Below are positions 33,545 through 45,899 of a stretch of 64,000 bases of DNA, in pieces; the first letter of the stretch is position 1, and each line of letters opens with the position of its first letter. The translations under genes were made by a program, and so were the position numbers. The stretch is from Tenrec ecaudatus (Eukaryota; Chordata; Mammalia; Afrosoricida; Tenrecidae). The stretch is taken from contig NC_134530.1 of the NCBI RefSeq assembly GCF_050624435.1, forward strand, positions 147,872,221 through 147,936,220. The letters run 5' to 3'. A model generated the notes under the pieces. The model had not been told where the DNA came from. It saw nothing but the letters and a program-made list of their open reading frames with translations, and did not search any database.

Positions 33545-34861
33545 TTGTTGTTAGGTGGTGTCGCTAGTTCACTCCCAGCAAGCCGATGCACAACCAGAGA
33601 AAACAAACACTGCTAGGTCCTGCACGATCCTCACACTTTTCTTATGCTTGTGCCCACTGTTACTTACAGCCACTGCGCCAATCCATCTGGTCCAGGGTAA
33701 AGCCCCTCTACTCACCAAGTGTGATGACCTTTTCCAGGGACTAGTCTCTCACGATAACCTGCCCAAAGTAAGTGAGGTAAAGTCTCGCCATCCTTGCTTC
33801 TGAGGACCACTCAGGCTGGACTTCCAAGAGAGATTTGTTTGTTCTTTTGGCAGTCCACAGTATCTTCAATATTCTTCACCAACACCACAATTAAAATGCA
33901 TCCATTCTTCTCTGGCCTTCCTTAGTCAATGTCCAACTTGCACAAGCATATGAAACACACTTAAGTCCTCAAAGTAACAAGTCTTGTGCAGTAGATTCAC
34001 CCAAAGCAACGTGTCATTTGTTCTCCTGACTTCTGCTTCCAAGATAATTGATTGTGGATCCAAGCAAGATGACGTCCTTGAAATTTCAGCCTTTTTTGCC
34101 ATTTATCATGATGTTACCTTTTGGTCCAGTTGTGATGACTTTGGTTTTCTTTACATTGAGTCATAATCTATATTGAAGGCTGTAATCCTTGATGTTCATC
34201 AGCAAGTGTTTCACGTCCTCTTCACTTCCAACAAGGAAGATTATGGGTCATCTACCTATCACAGGCTGTTAATAAATCTTCCTCCGATCCTGATTCTGCA
34301 TTCTTCTTCACATAGTCCAGTCATTAAACATACAGACTGAATATGGTGAGAGGATACAACCCCGACATATATTTTTCTTGATTTTAAACCAAGCAGTATT
34401 CCCTTTTTCTGTTAGTCACACTGCCTCTTGATCCATGTAAAGGTTCCACATAAGCATCATGAAGTGTCTGGAATTCCCATTCTTCTCAAACCTATCCATA
34501 GTTTGTTGTGATCCACACAGTTGAATTTCTTTGCATAGTTGATAAAAGACAAGTATACATCTTTCTGGTATTCTCTGCCTGACATCAGCAATATCCTGTG
34601 TCCAAAGTCCTCTTTGGAATTTGGTCTGAACTTCTGGCAATATCTCTATCAATGTACTGCTGTAATCGTTGTTGAGTGATTTTCAGCAAAATTTCACTTG
34701 CCTGTGTTATCATTCTATAATGTGAACATCTGTTGGGTCTCCCGTCTTTGGAATGGTCCAGGTATGAATCTCTTCTCCTCAGTTAGCTTGCCATAGATGA
34801 ATGAGTGCCTCTAGTGCTTCCTTCACTTTTTCAACTATTTCAATTGGTATTCTATCAATTC
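33545..34861 (-). mobile_element. RTE/BovB LINE, 3' part, minus
   Basis: Begins 10 bp after the plus copy ends, in opposite orientation (TTGTTGTTAGGTGGTGTCGC). Reads back through the 3' end and RT domain to the segment that is at about 31930 in the plus copy. Many stops. Confidence 0.9.
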
Positions 34862-35004
34862 CATACTCAATAAGCTTTATTACAACCAAAAAAGATACAA
34901 CAAAGATACAAAGGTGTGGCCTGGGAGCTTCCATGCCAAGAGGATACATTATCTGTCTTCTATGGCCTTTACTGGCCTTATCACTTAAAAAAAAAAAAAA
35001 ACCC

Positions 35005-35178
35005 ACAAACTCACTGCCACGGAGTCAATGCTTATTCATAGATACCCCTTCTGCATTTCCAAGACTGTTTTATGGGAATAGAAAGCTCAGTCTTATTGCC
35101 TCGGAGCTGCTGGTGGTTTTAAACTGCCAACCACTCGGATTGTAGCCCAACACATGGCCACCGTAACACCAGGAATCC
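35005..35178 (-). repeat. AfroSINE, minus
   Basis: 'acaaactcactgccacggag' to 'ccgtaacaccaggaatcc'. Confidence 0.85.
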
Positions 35179-35531
35179 TTGATCTATCACTAGGCCACGA
35201 TAAATTACCTCCTAAGTTCTCAAACTTGGCTGATGATTGGAAACAGCTGGGCTTCTGGTGAAACTACAAATCCCTGGACTCTATTTCAACCTAATGAATC
35301 AGAATCTCTAAGGAAGGAGGTTAGAAATCTGTAGTTTCAGGTCCCCAGGTGATTCCATTGAAGGCAAGTTTGGGAATCTAAGAATTATAACATGTCTTCA
35401 GGCTTAGCATCCTGCCCCAGCATTAGCCTTGGTATGGCTTTAAACCATTGAGACTAAAGGCCAATTTCTGCAAGGTGATTCCACAAATTGCAGATACAAA
35501 CTACCAATACTCTCGCTAGAAGTAGATAAAA
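35179..35531. other. Intron DNA, no recognised feature
   Basis: A diverged stretch between an AfroSINE and a MITE, 'gatgattggaaacagctggg' and following; nothing assignable. Confidence 0.4.
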
Positions 35532-35533
35532 TA

Positions 35534-35619
35534 CCATATATACTTGAGTAAAAGCCAACCCGAATATCAGCCAGGGCACCTAATTTTACCACAAAAACTG
35601 CATTAAAAATGTGCTGAAA
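35534..35619. mobile_element. TA-flanked palindromic MITE, copy 1, right end lost
   Basis: Left end CCATATATACTTGAGTAAAA after TA at 35532-35533. The right end is cut by an L1 copy that begins at about 35620. Confidence 0.8.
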
Positions 35620-36465
35620 GCATTCCATGATGCTCATCTTCCTGACAAAGGCAAAGCGGGTGCATAAGCAAATATGGTGTCCAGCTATCAAAAGATACAG
35701 CATCTGAGGTCTTAAAGGCTTGAAGTTAAACAAGCGTTCATCTAGCTGAGAAGCAACAAAGCCCACATGGACGAGGCACACCAGCCTGTATGATCACGAG
35801 GTGTCGAAGGGATCAGAGATCAAAACCAAAAAAATATTATCACTGTGAATGAGCCGGAGTGTTGAGTGGGGAGCCAAGGCCCATCTGTAGGCAACTGGAC
35901 ATTCCCTTATAGAAGGGTTGTGGGGAGAAGATGAGCAAGTCAGGGTGCAGTGTAGCAAAGATGAAGCGTAAATACAACTTTCCTCTAGTTCTTTAATCCT
36001 TCCCCCCATTATCATGACCCCAATTCTACCTTAAAAATCCAGCTAGACCATAGGATGTACACAGGTACAGATAGGAACTGGAAACAGGGAATCTAGGACA
36101 GATGAACCCCTTAGGACCAGTGGTAAGAGTGGTAATACTGGGAGGGTGGAGAGAGGGTGGTGGCGGGGGAAGAGATTACAGGGATCTGCATGCGGCCCCT
36201 CTCTGGGAGAAGGACAGCAGGAGCTGGGGTAGGGGAAGGCATTGGACAGTGTGGGATGTGACAGAATAATAATAATTTGTGGATTGTTGGGGGTTCCTGA
36301 AGGAGGGAGGGGAAGGAGTGGGGTCTGATACCAGGGGCTCAGGTGGAGGGCAAATATTTTGAGAATGATGGTGGCAACAAATGCACAAATGTGTTTGACA
36401 CAGTGGATGTATGTGTGAATTGTGATGGGAGTTGTGCAAGCCCCCAATTAAATGATTAAAAACCA
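35620..36465 (+). mobile_element. L1 3' UTR copy
   Basis: Same block order as 18163-19227; ends 'ccccaattaaatgattaaaa'. It truncates the MITE at its left. Confidence 0.9.
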
Positions 36466-36694
36466 CAATGGATTTTACCTACCCCCAAATGCATTATTTT
36501 TATTAAAGAAATGGAATTTTGGTTAAATAAAAACTGTATGTACATCTAAATAGAAGAAAAAAGCATCTAACAGGATCAACACCCACTGGATGGTCCAACC
36601 CTTAGCTTGTTCTCTATGTTTATGCTCTGGAAAATAACATCACAAACCCAAATAATATTCTTTGCTGGAATTTAAAAAAATAAATTTTACTTGT

Positions 36695-38440
36695 CAAAAA
36701 CTCACTGCTATTACTTTGATTACTATCACTGATTACTTTGGAGACAGAGTGTGGCACTCCATCAGACTTGACTGGAAAACACTCATAAAGGCCAACAAAC
36801 AGGCCCTGGACTATTTACAGGCTTTTCCAGTTTTGTCAGTGGCTTTCTTTTTGTTCTTGCTATTTTGTTCTTTGCTGTTATTGTTTTTGTTGGTTTTGAC
36901 TTCCTTTGTTGTTTTATTTGGCTTTGCCTGTTTTTTTCACTTAGTAATGTATCTGCATGTCTACCTAGGTAAGATAGGTGGGATACATAATTCAGAGATG
37001 AAGAGAACGGGACCAATGGTGGGGGGGTATAGGAGAAGAGGAGGTGGGAGAAAGGAAGGGGAGGGGGCAACCAACCCAGGGACAAGGGAACAAGAAGCCA
37101 ACTAAAATCAATGGAAAGAGCATAGGATGCCTAGTAGGGCTAAATCAAGGGCAATGTAGCAGCGAATAATTACTAAACCCAAATGAAGGCCGAACATGAT
37201 GGTGGGACCAGAGGAAAGTAAAAAAGAAATAGAGGAAAGATCCAGGAAGCAAAGGACATTTATAGGGGCCTAAATACAGGCATGTACGTATGTATATGTA
37301 TATATACACACACACACATATATAATGAGAGGGGAAATAACTATGTACTCATATCTATATGGGCCTCGACTCAAGTACTCCCTCAACACAAGAACACTTT
37401 GTTCTAACAATCTGGCATTCTGTGATGCTTATCATCCCAACACAATGGCTGAAGACAAAATGGGTACATAAGCAAATGTGAAGAAAGCTGATGGTGCCTG
37501 GCTATCAAAAGATATAGCACCTGGGGTGGTCTTAAAAGGCTTGAAGATAAACAAGTGGCCATCTAGCTGAGATGCAACAAAACCACATGGAAGAAGCAAA
37601 ACAGCCTGTGTGATCATGAAGTGTCAATGGGATCAGGTTTATCAGGCATCTAAGACCAAGAATAAAACCATACCCCAGGTGAATGGGGGTGGGGGACATG
37701 GAGTGGAGACCCAATGCCCATCTGTAGACAATTGGACATGTCCTCATAGAGGGATCACAGGGAAGAAATGAGCCAGTCAGGGTGCAGTATAACACCATTG
37801 AAACACATAACTTGCCTCTGTTCTTTGGTGCTTCCTTCATCCCACTATCATGATCTCAATTCTATCTTACAAATTGGATTAAACCAGAGAAAAATTGGAT
37901 TAGACCAGAGCATGCACACTGCTACAGATCAGAGCCCACAACACAGAGAATCCAGGATAGATAAACCCCTCAGGGACAAGGAGTAGAGATACCAGGAGGA
38001 TTAAGGGAAGGTGGGGGGAGGAAGGGGGAAACGCTCACAAGATCAACCTATAAGGGGGACAAATAATGGAAAAGTGGGGTAGGGGTGATGGAGGACGAGA
38101 TAAGATATGGAAAAATAATCTATAACTTATCAAGGATTCATGAGAGGGTGGGGGAGGGAGGGAGAACAAATGGGGAGCTGCTATCAAGGGGCTCAAGTGG
38201 GAAGAGAATGCTTTGAAAATGATGATGGCGGTATATGTACAAATGTGCTTGACACATTGGAGGAATATATGGATTGTGATAAGAGATGTAAGCCCTGAAT
38301 AAAAGTCTTAAAATTTTTTTAAAAGCCTCACTGCTATTGAGTAAATGCTGACTTATAGCAACCCTATAGGACGAGGTAGAACTGCCCCTGAATTTCTAAG
38401 AGTGTAACTGTTGATCGGACTAGAACCACCTTTCCTTTTC
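36695..38440 (-). repeat. AfroSINE split by an L1 insertion
   Basis: The SINE end (reversed) occurs at 36695-36712 and continues at 38327-38440; CTCACTGCTATT is duplicated at 36701-36712 and 38327-38338. Confidence 0.8.
36713..38326 (+). mobile_element. Longest L1 3' UTR copy (1.6 kb) with 12-bp target duplication
   Basis: Contains T-rich stretch 36840-36940, then all later blocks and a terminal AATAAAA. No ORF2 before it, so at least 1.6 kb of this L1 is untranslated. The 147-codon plus frame 36662-37105 is within this UTR. Confidence 0.9.
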
Positions 38441-38622
38441 AGCTATGGCATCATGGCATTCCTGTCCATTTCACTATTTCTAAGACACTATTGTACTTTA
38501 AAGAGCCCGAGTGACACTGTTCCCACAGCATTGGACTGCGAAGCCAAGGTCAGTGCTTCAAAGCAAACGAACGACTCCACAGGAGAAAGTTGAAGCTATC
38601 TGCTCCTGTGAAGATTTATAGC

Positions 38623-39874
38623 ATGAGAGGAGGGTGTAGGATGCCTGGTGTGGCTTGATCAAGGGCAATGTAGCTAAGAGGAATTACTGAAACCCAAATG
38701 AAGGCCGAACATGATAGTGGGACAAGAGAAAAGAATCAGGAAGCAAAGGACATTTATAGAGGTCTAAATATTGGCATGTACATATGTAAATATATTTATA
38801 TATAATGATAGAGAAATAGATCTACTATATATACTCGTGTATAAGTCGAGTTTTAATGCAGTTAATGCAGTTTTTGTGGTAAAATTAGGTGCCTCGGCTG
38901 ATATTCGGGTCGGCTTATACTTAAGTATATACGGTATGAGCATATATTTATATGTTAAGTATTAAGGTAGCTGAGGGACATTGGGCCTCTACTCAAAGTA
39001 CTCCTTAAACACAAGAAGACTTTGTTCTAATACCCTGACATTCTGTGATACTCACCACCTTCCCAATATGATGGCTGAAGACAAAATGTGTACATAAGCG
39101 AATGTGGTGAAGAAAGCTGATGGTGCCCGGCTATCAAAAGATACAGCGTCTGGGGTCTTAAAGATAAACAAGTGGCCATTTAGCTGAGAAGTAACAAAGC
39201 CCACATAGAAGCACACCAGCCTGTGTGATCATGAGGTGTCGATAGGATCAGGTATCAGACATCAAAGACCCACATTCATATCAATGTGAATGAGAGGGAG
39301 TGTACAGTGTGGACCCAAAGTCCATCTGTACACAATTGAACATCCCCTTACAGAAGGCTCACAAGTAAGGGATGTGCCAGTTAGGGTGCCGTATAGCACC
39401 AATGAAACATACAACTTTCTTTTAGCTCTTTAAGGCTTCCTCTCCACCACTATCATGACCCCAATTTATACCTTATATATCTGGCTAGACCAGAGCATGT
39501 ACCCTGGTACAGATAAGCCCCTCAGTACCAATCATGAGAGTAGTGATACCAGGAGGGGAAGGGGAAGGTGGGGAGAGAAAGGAGGACCTGATCACAATGA
39601 TCTACATATAACCCCCTCCCAGAAGGTCAGACAACAGAAATGTGGGTGAAGGGAGACAGTGGTCAGTGTAAGACATGAAAAAGAAATAATAATTTATAAA
39701 TTATTAAGGGTTCATGAGGGAGGGGAAATGAGGAGCTTATTATACCAAGGGCTCAAGTAGAAAAAAAATGTTTTGAAAATGATGGTAACATGTACAAATG
39801 TGTTTGACACATGGATGGATGTATGCATTGTGATAGAGCTGTACAAGTCCCCGAAAAAATGATAATTAAAAAAA
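38623..39874 (+). mobile_element. L1 3' UTR copy with target duplication, carrying a MITE
   Basis: Duplication at 38611-38622 and 39875-39886 differs at one base. A palindromic MITE sits within (38825-38934). Confidence 0.9.
38825..38934. mobile_element. TA-flanked palindromic MITE, copy 2 (complete)
   Basis: 110 bp; 25-bp inverted ends with 19 matches, TA at 38823-38824 and 38935-38936. L1 sequence continues on both sides, which fixes the ends. Confidence 0.88.
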
Positions 39875-40127
39875 AAGATTTACAGCCATGGGAATCACAT
39901 ATAAAGTTGCTATTAGTCAGAATTGATTTGATGACAGTGAATAGCTATCTAATTTAATCTTTCTCATTTTACTCTTAATGCCTTAAAACTCATAATTTGA
40001 GAGAAACAGGTATGTGTTTGTCTGTTTTCCTAGGATCGTGACATTCAATGGTTTTAAAGTAGTTGGTAAAAAATTTATGTTCATACACTAATGTCTAAAA
40101 TTTATTAAGCTTAATACTTGTGAATAA

Positions 40128-40315
40128 TTTAGTAACTAGTGCCATTGTGGTTACGTATTGGGTTGCTAGCTGCCAAGGCCAGCAGTTCTAAACAACTAGC
40201 CAGATCTAAGGGAAAAAGACAGCCTTTCTACCCCTGTAAAGAGTGAGACTCAGAAACTCAGGCAAGTTCTACCCTGCCCTATAGGGTCGGTATGAGTCAA
40301 CATTGGCCGTGAGTT
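40128..40315 (+). repeat. AfroSINE
   Basis: 'gtgccattgtggttacgtat' to 'gggtcggtatgagtcaacat'. Confidence 0.85.
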
Positions 40316-40484
40316 TGTATGTGTATTATGCATATATGTTGTATCATATATCCTTGAAATATAGTTGCCCAAACTTTGGCACTAAAGATTTAGCCTTTCA
40401 TTTATGGAATATGCCTGCCATATAATGGAATTACCCTCAGCCCTCATTTTCAAATCAACCATCGTGTGAGGATGGCACAGGACT

Positions 40485-40550
40485 GGGTGGTGTTCCTTCT
40501 GTTGTCGTTGCTATGGGCTGAAACCAGCTGGATGGCACTTAACAACAACA
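40485..40550 (+). mobile_element. RTE 3' end fragment
   Basis: 'gactgggtggtgttccttct' to 'cacttaacaacaacag'. Confidence 0.65.
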
Positions 40551-43160
40551 GCCTAAATAGGTTCCCCTCAGTCATGTCATTGCAATGATATAGTGTGTTG
40601 ATACATATCTCTGTGATAAACATCACTGGTTCTAACTTAGAAAATAGATGATGGGGGTTTATGGCCCAGGTGATATGGTCCTTTCTCCTCTAGTATTTCT
40701 GATTCGTCGAACATTTTCTTTCTTTCTCTCTGAGACTATACATTCTGGACTTTTCCTACCTTGGAAGCTCCTGAGACTTTTAAGGCAGTACACAAGAGAA
40801 ATACTTTGGGTGAGTGGGAAATGCACACATTTCTTTGTCCTATAGGTGGGGAAAGGCTTTTGAATTATGTAAACTGAGAAAAGAAAAACGGGAGATTAGG
40901 CATTCATGCTGAGGAAAGACAATTTTTAGAGTACAAGTGAATCTGAAGATTTAGAAAATAATCTCCTTAAAAATATAACCCAGTTTTCAGGTTTAAGTTT
41001 TCTGTCCTAGAGCATTTCACGATCTATGATTTGGGCAAGAAAAATATTTACAAGTTGAAGTCTCTAAGACTTTTACCGGAATGCACACAATGCAAAAGCT
41101 ACTTAATAGTTTTGCTAAAGGAAACAGTCTGGATTCTAAAATTATATTAAATAAAAATTGCTTCGGGCAATAATTGTCCAACTTTTTCTTCATTTAAGTT
41201 CTGAATAAAGAGATAAGCACTTGACATTTTGTACTGAAAGAACGTTAATAAGCTAATCCATTTCAGAATATCTACACACAGGACACCCACACATAGATGC
41301 AGAGCTGTTTGCCACATCAGGCTCTGACGGAGCACTTACTACGTGCCGGGCATGACGCAACTTTGGGCTTGGTTGGAAGCTCTGATTTGTCCTAATTAGT
41401 TAAAAAGTTCCAAATTTTAGTCACTAAGACTTGCCTCAAGTTTGTAATACCTTATTCCACAGTTTTAAAAATTAGATTTAAACATTTCAAGCGGCTTTTA
41501 AACTTAGGAGTAAAGAAGGGAAAAGTGTTAAGAGAAAAGAAAATTATATATTTAAAATATTTATTTAAAAATAGTTTTAAACACTGCAACAAAGCAATTA
41601 TGGATTTAATTCTGCCACTATCTGACAAACGGCTATCCTTGTTAATCTGAAATTCTGATGGTACAGACTAGGAAGAGAATGTCATTAATATAATTACCTC
41701 AACATATTATTTCTTTTTAAACTGAATGAACCTCAGCTGTAAACAGGAGAGCTCATTCACAAAGCAAATTATGAGCAGGTCCTCTGTACAGTACTCACAG
41801 AGCCCCTTCGAGAAAAGGGGGCACACCAGTTTTTATGTAAAGCTCAGAGACTGAAGGGGATTAAGTTAAAGTTTTAATCCGACCAACATGCCCAGTACCC
41901 TTTTTCTTGGCTTAGGTGCTATTTTATGACTCCTTAGGCCAGTTTCCAAGCTGTAGACTCTGAGTCATGGTGACTCTGTATGTGTCAGGAGACTGTGCCC
42001 ACAGTGTTCAATGGCTGAGTTCTCAACAAACTCAAATCGCTACCTTGTCAGTTAGCAGTTGAGCGCATTAACCGTCTGCAGACACTTAAGACCCCCTCAT
42101 TGCTTAAAAGTGGAGATTAAAAGAAAAAAAAGACAAAGGAATGAGAAAGTTTATCAATTCACCTTATAAAAGACAAAGAAAGGAAATAATTACTCTAGTT
42201 TTTCTTGGCAATGAAGGTAGTAATAAGAATCTCCTTCTTGCCTCTTCTCCTAACAGACATGTACTGTAAACTAATCTGGAAAGAAAAATGTAAGAGTTAC
42301 AAAATGTCTTAAAAACAGTACTCATTTTATTCTCTACACTTTCCTCACCAACATTTAAAACAAAACCACCGCCACTCCCTAAAACGACAAGAACCGTTTT
42401 GTGAACCTAAAAGATGCAAAAAGTATCTACCAACCAATAATCTTAAAGATTAATGCATCCGCATGAGAGCATTCAAACTCAGAAAGGCTGACTTTATGGA
42501 ACGCTTGCTTGTCAAGGAGATAACACCTACTTCTCTCCTTCCCGAAACCCAGCTTCCTGATTTGCAGAACCTCTATGCCTGAGTAACTTCCAAGATTCCA
42601 GGTCTAGGAAAGATCACCGTGCTTTCTTTTCCATGTTTAAAACTTTAAACACAGTGAACAAACCAGAACAGTAAGATGAAAGAGAAAGTGCAGATCAAAG
42701 GTTTAAGGTAACCTTATGAAGAGATGTAGCTGGAATTCTTTTCTGCTAATTGTGGATATTCTTCTGTGTTACTACACCAAAACATGACAAGTGACAGTTT
42801 CTTAGTGCTTAGTTACATTTTGAAATCTAAAGAGCCTCTTTCTGGGAAGGTCTTGAGGTCCACCCACATCCACAAACTACTCCTTGAAAATGACTATTGT
42901 TTTAAACCATTAATGCCATTTGATCACAATGACTAAATTTACACTAATTAGTTTACTCAAATTGCATACCATTTGGTGAATTTAAATGAGTAATAAATAA
43001 TCTTTGGGGGGTGAGGCAATATATTTTCAGTGTTACAGAAAATTGTGACATATAAATGTGATGTATTAATGACAGGAAAAAGTGGATGCATATGTATACA
43101 GGGAAAGGTGGTGAAGATTATACATAAGTTCTTTTTAAACCATATATATTTATATGCCTT
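40551..43160. other. Intron 1 DNA with few repeats
   Basis: AT-rich, one AfroSINE (41938-42085). No gene recognised. The low density of young repeats against both flanks makes it the best place in the intron to look for conserved regulatory elements. Confidence 0.5.
41938..42085 (-). repeat. AfroSINE, minus, diverged
   Basis: 'gtagactctgagtcatggtg' to 'gcgcattaaccgtctgcag'. Confidence 0.65.
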
Positions 43161-43172
43161 GGTATCTATATA

Positions 43173-43286
43173 CTGTATATACTCATGTATAAGCTGAGTT
43201 TTCCAGAGCATTTTTAATGCAGTTTTTGTGGTAAAATAAGGTGTCTTGGCTGATATTCAGGCAGGATTATACTTGAGTATATGTAG
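43173..43286. mobile_element. TA-flanked palindromic MITE, copy 3 (complete)
   Basis: 114 bp with ends CTGTATATACTCATGTATAA and reversed CTACATATACTCAAGTATAA; TA at 43171-43172 and 43287-43288. Confidence 0.88.
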
Positions 43287-43381
43287 TACTCTCATTAAAA
43301 TAATTTTTAATTTTGACCAAGGATGTCAAATTTGCTAGTTTAAAAAGAATAAAATAATGAATAATTTCCTTCAAGTGTCCT

Positions 43382-43939
43382 TTGGATTCTCAGGTTATCC
43401 CCTATAGTTTTCTTCTTCCTCTCTCCATTTTATTTGTCTCAGACATCTCTACTTCAACCAAAAATTTGTTCAAGGTCTCCCCAACAAGCAAGCTTCCACT
43501 GCACACTTGCCAGGAGCCCAGAGCAGCAGGAAAGCAAACATTGGTAACAGCCCTGGCTTCCACTGCGCTCAGGAAAAGGCCCGCTGTGTTTCAACAGAAG
43601 GGATGTGTGATGAAAGGGCGCATGTCAGTTATCGAGGGCCTTTTCCCCGCTCGATGTAAGACGGGCGTGCTGAAGGCTGAGGGAGAAGCTTTCTCCAACT
43701 GGTTACCAAGTTTTCTGCCTCCTTCTGTCGGCCACACTCTATTCATGGACAGGCTTGTTGAAGTACGACACCTTTCTACCTATGAATGGCAGTTTTCTGG
43801 AGGGAGAACTAACGAAATATTATTAGTCCAGCTTTTTGAGGGCAAAGAATATTTAAAGTACTATGAACTGCTAGAACACCAACAAATCTATCTTGGAAGA
43901 TATACTGACAGAACACTTTTTAGACTTTTTCTTATGTAG
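43382..43939 (+). other. 185-codon open frame of unknown nature in intron 1
   Basis: The longest open frame outside SLC16A1 that is not explained by a LINE or the CpG island. Opposite strand to the gene, with several CpGs at 43560-43680 in AT-rich surroundings. I recognise no domain; the first 30 residues are hydrophobic after the Met. An RTE 3' end follows at once. Could be an old retrocopy, a diverged transposon or chance. Confidence 0.2.
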
Positions 43940-43954
43940 TTGTTGGGATTGTTA

Positions 43955-44165
43955 TCGAGAGACCAGGCCTCGGTAAAGACCAGGCCCTGTTGGCAAAGTA
44001 GAGTCCGTGAGAAAAGAGACTCTCAAGCAGATGTACTGACACAGTGTCTGCCACAATTAGCTCAAATGTAACAGTTGAGAGCATGGCACAGGACAGGCAG
44101 TGTTTCCTGCAGAGTCACTCTGAGTCAGAACCCACTTGATAACAACAGCAGCACAACAATTACTT
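43955..44165 (+). mobile_element. RTE 3' end
   Basis: 'cacagtgtctgccacaatta' to 'cttgataacaacagcag' follow the RTE terminus order. Confidence 0.75.
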
Positions 44166-44451
44166 GTTCAGCTGAGCAAGCCTCAAGGCTAAATGTTTCT
44201 GAGAGGGTAGAAACTTGGCAAGTAACTGGAGACATGGGGACGTACAGACTCAAGATTAAGATTTCCAGAGTCCAGAATTTAGTATCACCACAAAATGATA
44301 TTCATTATTCACACCTAGCTTGTTTGGTGAAACGAGTTTCTTGTATGGCTTCCTGGAATAAGTATCTGGGCCAAACGTTCGAGTTACTTGTGCTGTACCA
44401 TAAACAAACACAGGCAATGGGAAAATGTGACTTTCTATTTACAACTTCAGA

Positions 44452-44650
44452 GGAGTCCTGGTGGCGCAGAGGATTACTTGTTGGGCTACTAACCACTCCG
44501 TCAGCAGTTTGAAACCACCAGTTGCTCTATGAGAGAAAGATGTGTTCTCTACTCTTATAAGGATTGATAGTCTCAGAGACCCACAAGGGAGTTCTACTCT
44601 CCTATAGGATCACTTGGGAGTCAGAATCAACTCAATGGCAGTGAGTTATC
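44452..44650 (+). repeat. AfroSINE, full-length
   Basis: Head 'ggagtcctggtggcgcagag', tail 'caactcaatggcagtgagtt'. Confidence 0.92.
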
Positions 44651-45059
44651 TGCAGTGTCAACTAAATTTTGTAACAAAGTACAGTGTGCCTAAGACTTAC
44701 CTTGAAGCTTAAGAACCAAGCTTAATTTTTATTTTTGTCTTCTGTTAATCTATACTGATGTACCAATCCAATTTATTCATCTTGATATTTTACATTTTTA
44801 GTACTGCTCAAATAGATTGTGAGAGCTATCATATACATGACCTAGATAATATAAAGAAAATATGAAAATAAAAACTCCTCTCCCGTCACCCCGCTTGTGA
44901 AAAGCATGTATTTTCGAAGACTCCTATGTTACTTCCCCAGTCGGATACTATTTTAGAGTAAGCACTATCTTGAATTTCATGCTAATTAATCCCTTGCTTT
45001 TAAAAAATAATTTTAGCACGTATCTGTAACCCTACATCACATATTCACTGGTTTTACAT

Positions 45060-45165
45060 TGCCGCTGTTGGTGCTTTGAGTTGATTCTAACTCTTAACAA
45101 CCTATGTGACCAAGTAGAAATGCCTCATAGGCTTTTCTTGGCTGAAATCTCTATGTAGCTGCTCT
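45060..45165 (-). repeat. AfroSINE fragment, minus
   Basis: 'gctttgagttgattctaact' is the reversed tail. Confidence 0.55.
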
Positions 45166-45744
45166 AGAATGAAGGTGAATTAAAAGCACACATATAGTAT
45201 AAAGAACTGATGAAACCAATTAAATTTTCAAGTGCTAACTAAATTAAAATGCAGTAGTACTACTGTATAAATGCATATGTATTTAATCTTTTATCAATCT
45301 CAGCCAATGTCGGGCTTAATAATATGGATCTAGAGAAAGCATTTTCCATTCTCTTGGTAGGAACATGATTTATGGCATCTGTTCAAGTAAGCAAAAGTTT
45401 ATGCAAGTGAGGGGGTAGGAGAAGGAAGTAGGGTTTCCCGTTCCTGTGTAGGTAACTCTCTATTGCAGGTGCTGGTTCCCCTGTTGAGGCTTAATTTGAA
45501 TATTTGCTTCTCATCTGCATCAAGGCAATTTATTTAGAAAGTTAGTGATTCATTTGTAGAATAGATATCAAAACTGGCATGCATTGAATCATCTGCATTT
45601 CAAACAGAAGAATTTTCAAAATAAGGAAAAGATAAACTACTCAGTTTTTTAGACTGCTTTGCAAACTACAAAGCACAAACTCAGAAACAGAATATACCTG
45701 TCACCTATCATTCTCATATTGATATTAACACTGGTTAAGTTCAT

Positions 45745-45895
45745 TTAGCTTTCAACTCATGGTGTTGCTACGCATTTCAGAGCAGGACTGGCCACTACAG
45801 GGTTTGCAGTGGCTGTGTTCTTATGGAAGGGACCACAGAAACACTGGGTGGATTGGAGCTGCCAATTGCTAGGTTAGCCTAGTGTCGTAAACCAT
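45745..45895 (-). repeat. AfroSINE, minus, old
   Basis: 'actcatggtgttgctacgca' to 'cctagtgtcgtaaacc'. Confidence 0.55.
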
Positions 45896-45899
45896 TTTT

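Larger units (their letters stand above)
38495..39945 (+). repeat. AfroSINE split by an L1 insertion (second case)
   Basis: SINE at 38495-38622 continues at 39875-39945, with AAGATTTATAGC repeated as AAGATTTACAGC at the junctions. Confidence 0.8.

Noticed and set aside
36662..37105. 147-codon plus frame
   Set aside because: Hydrophobic translation of the T-rich L1 3' UTR.
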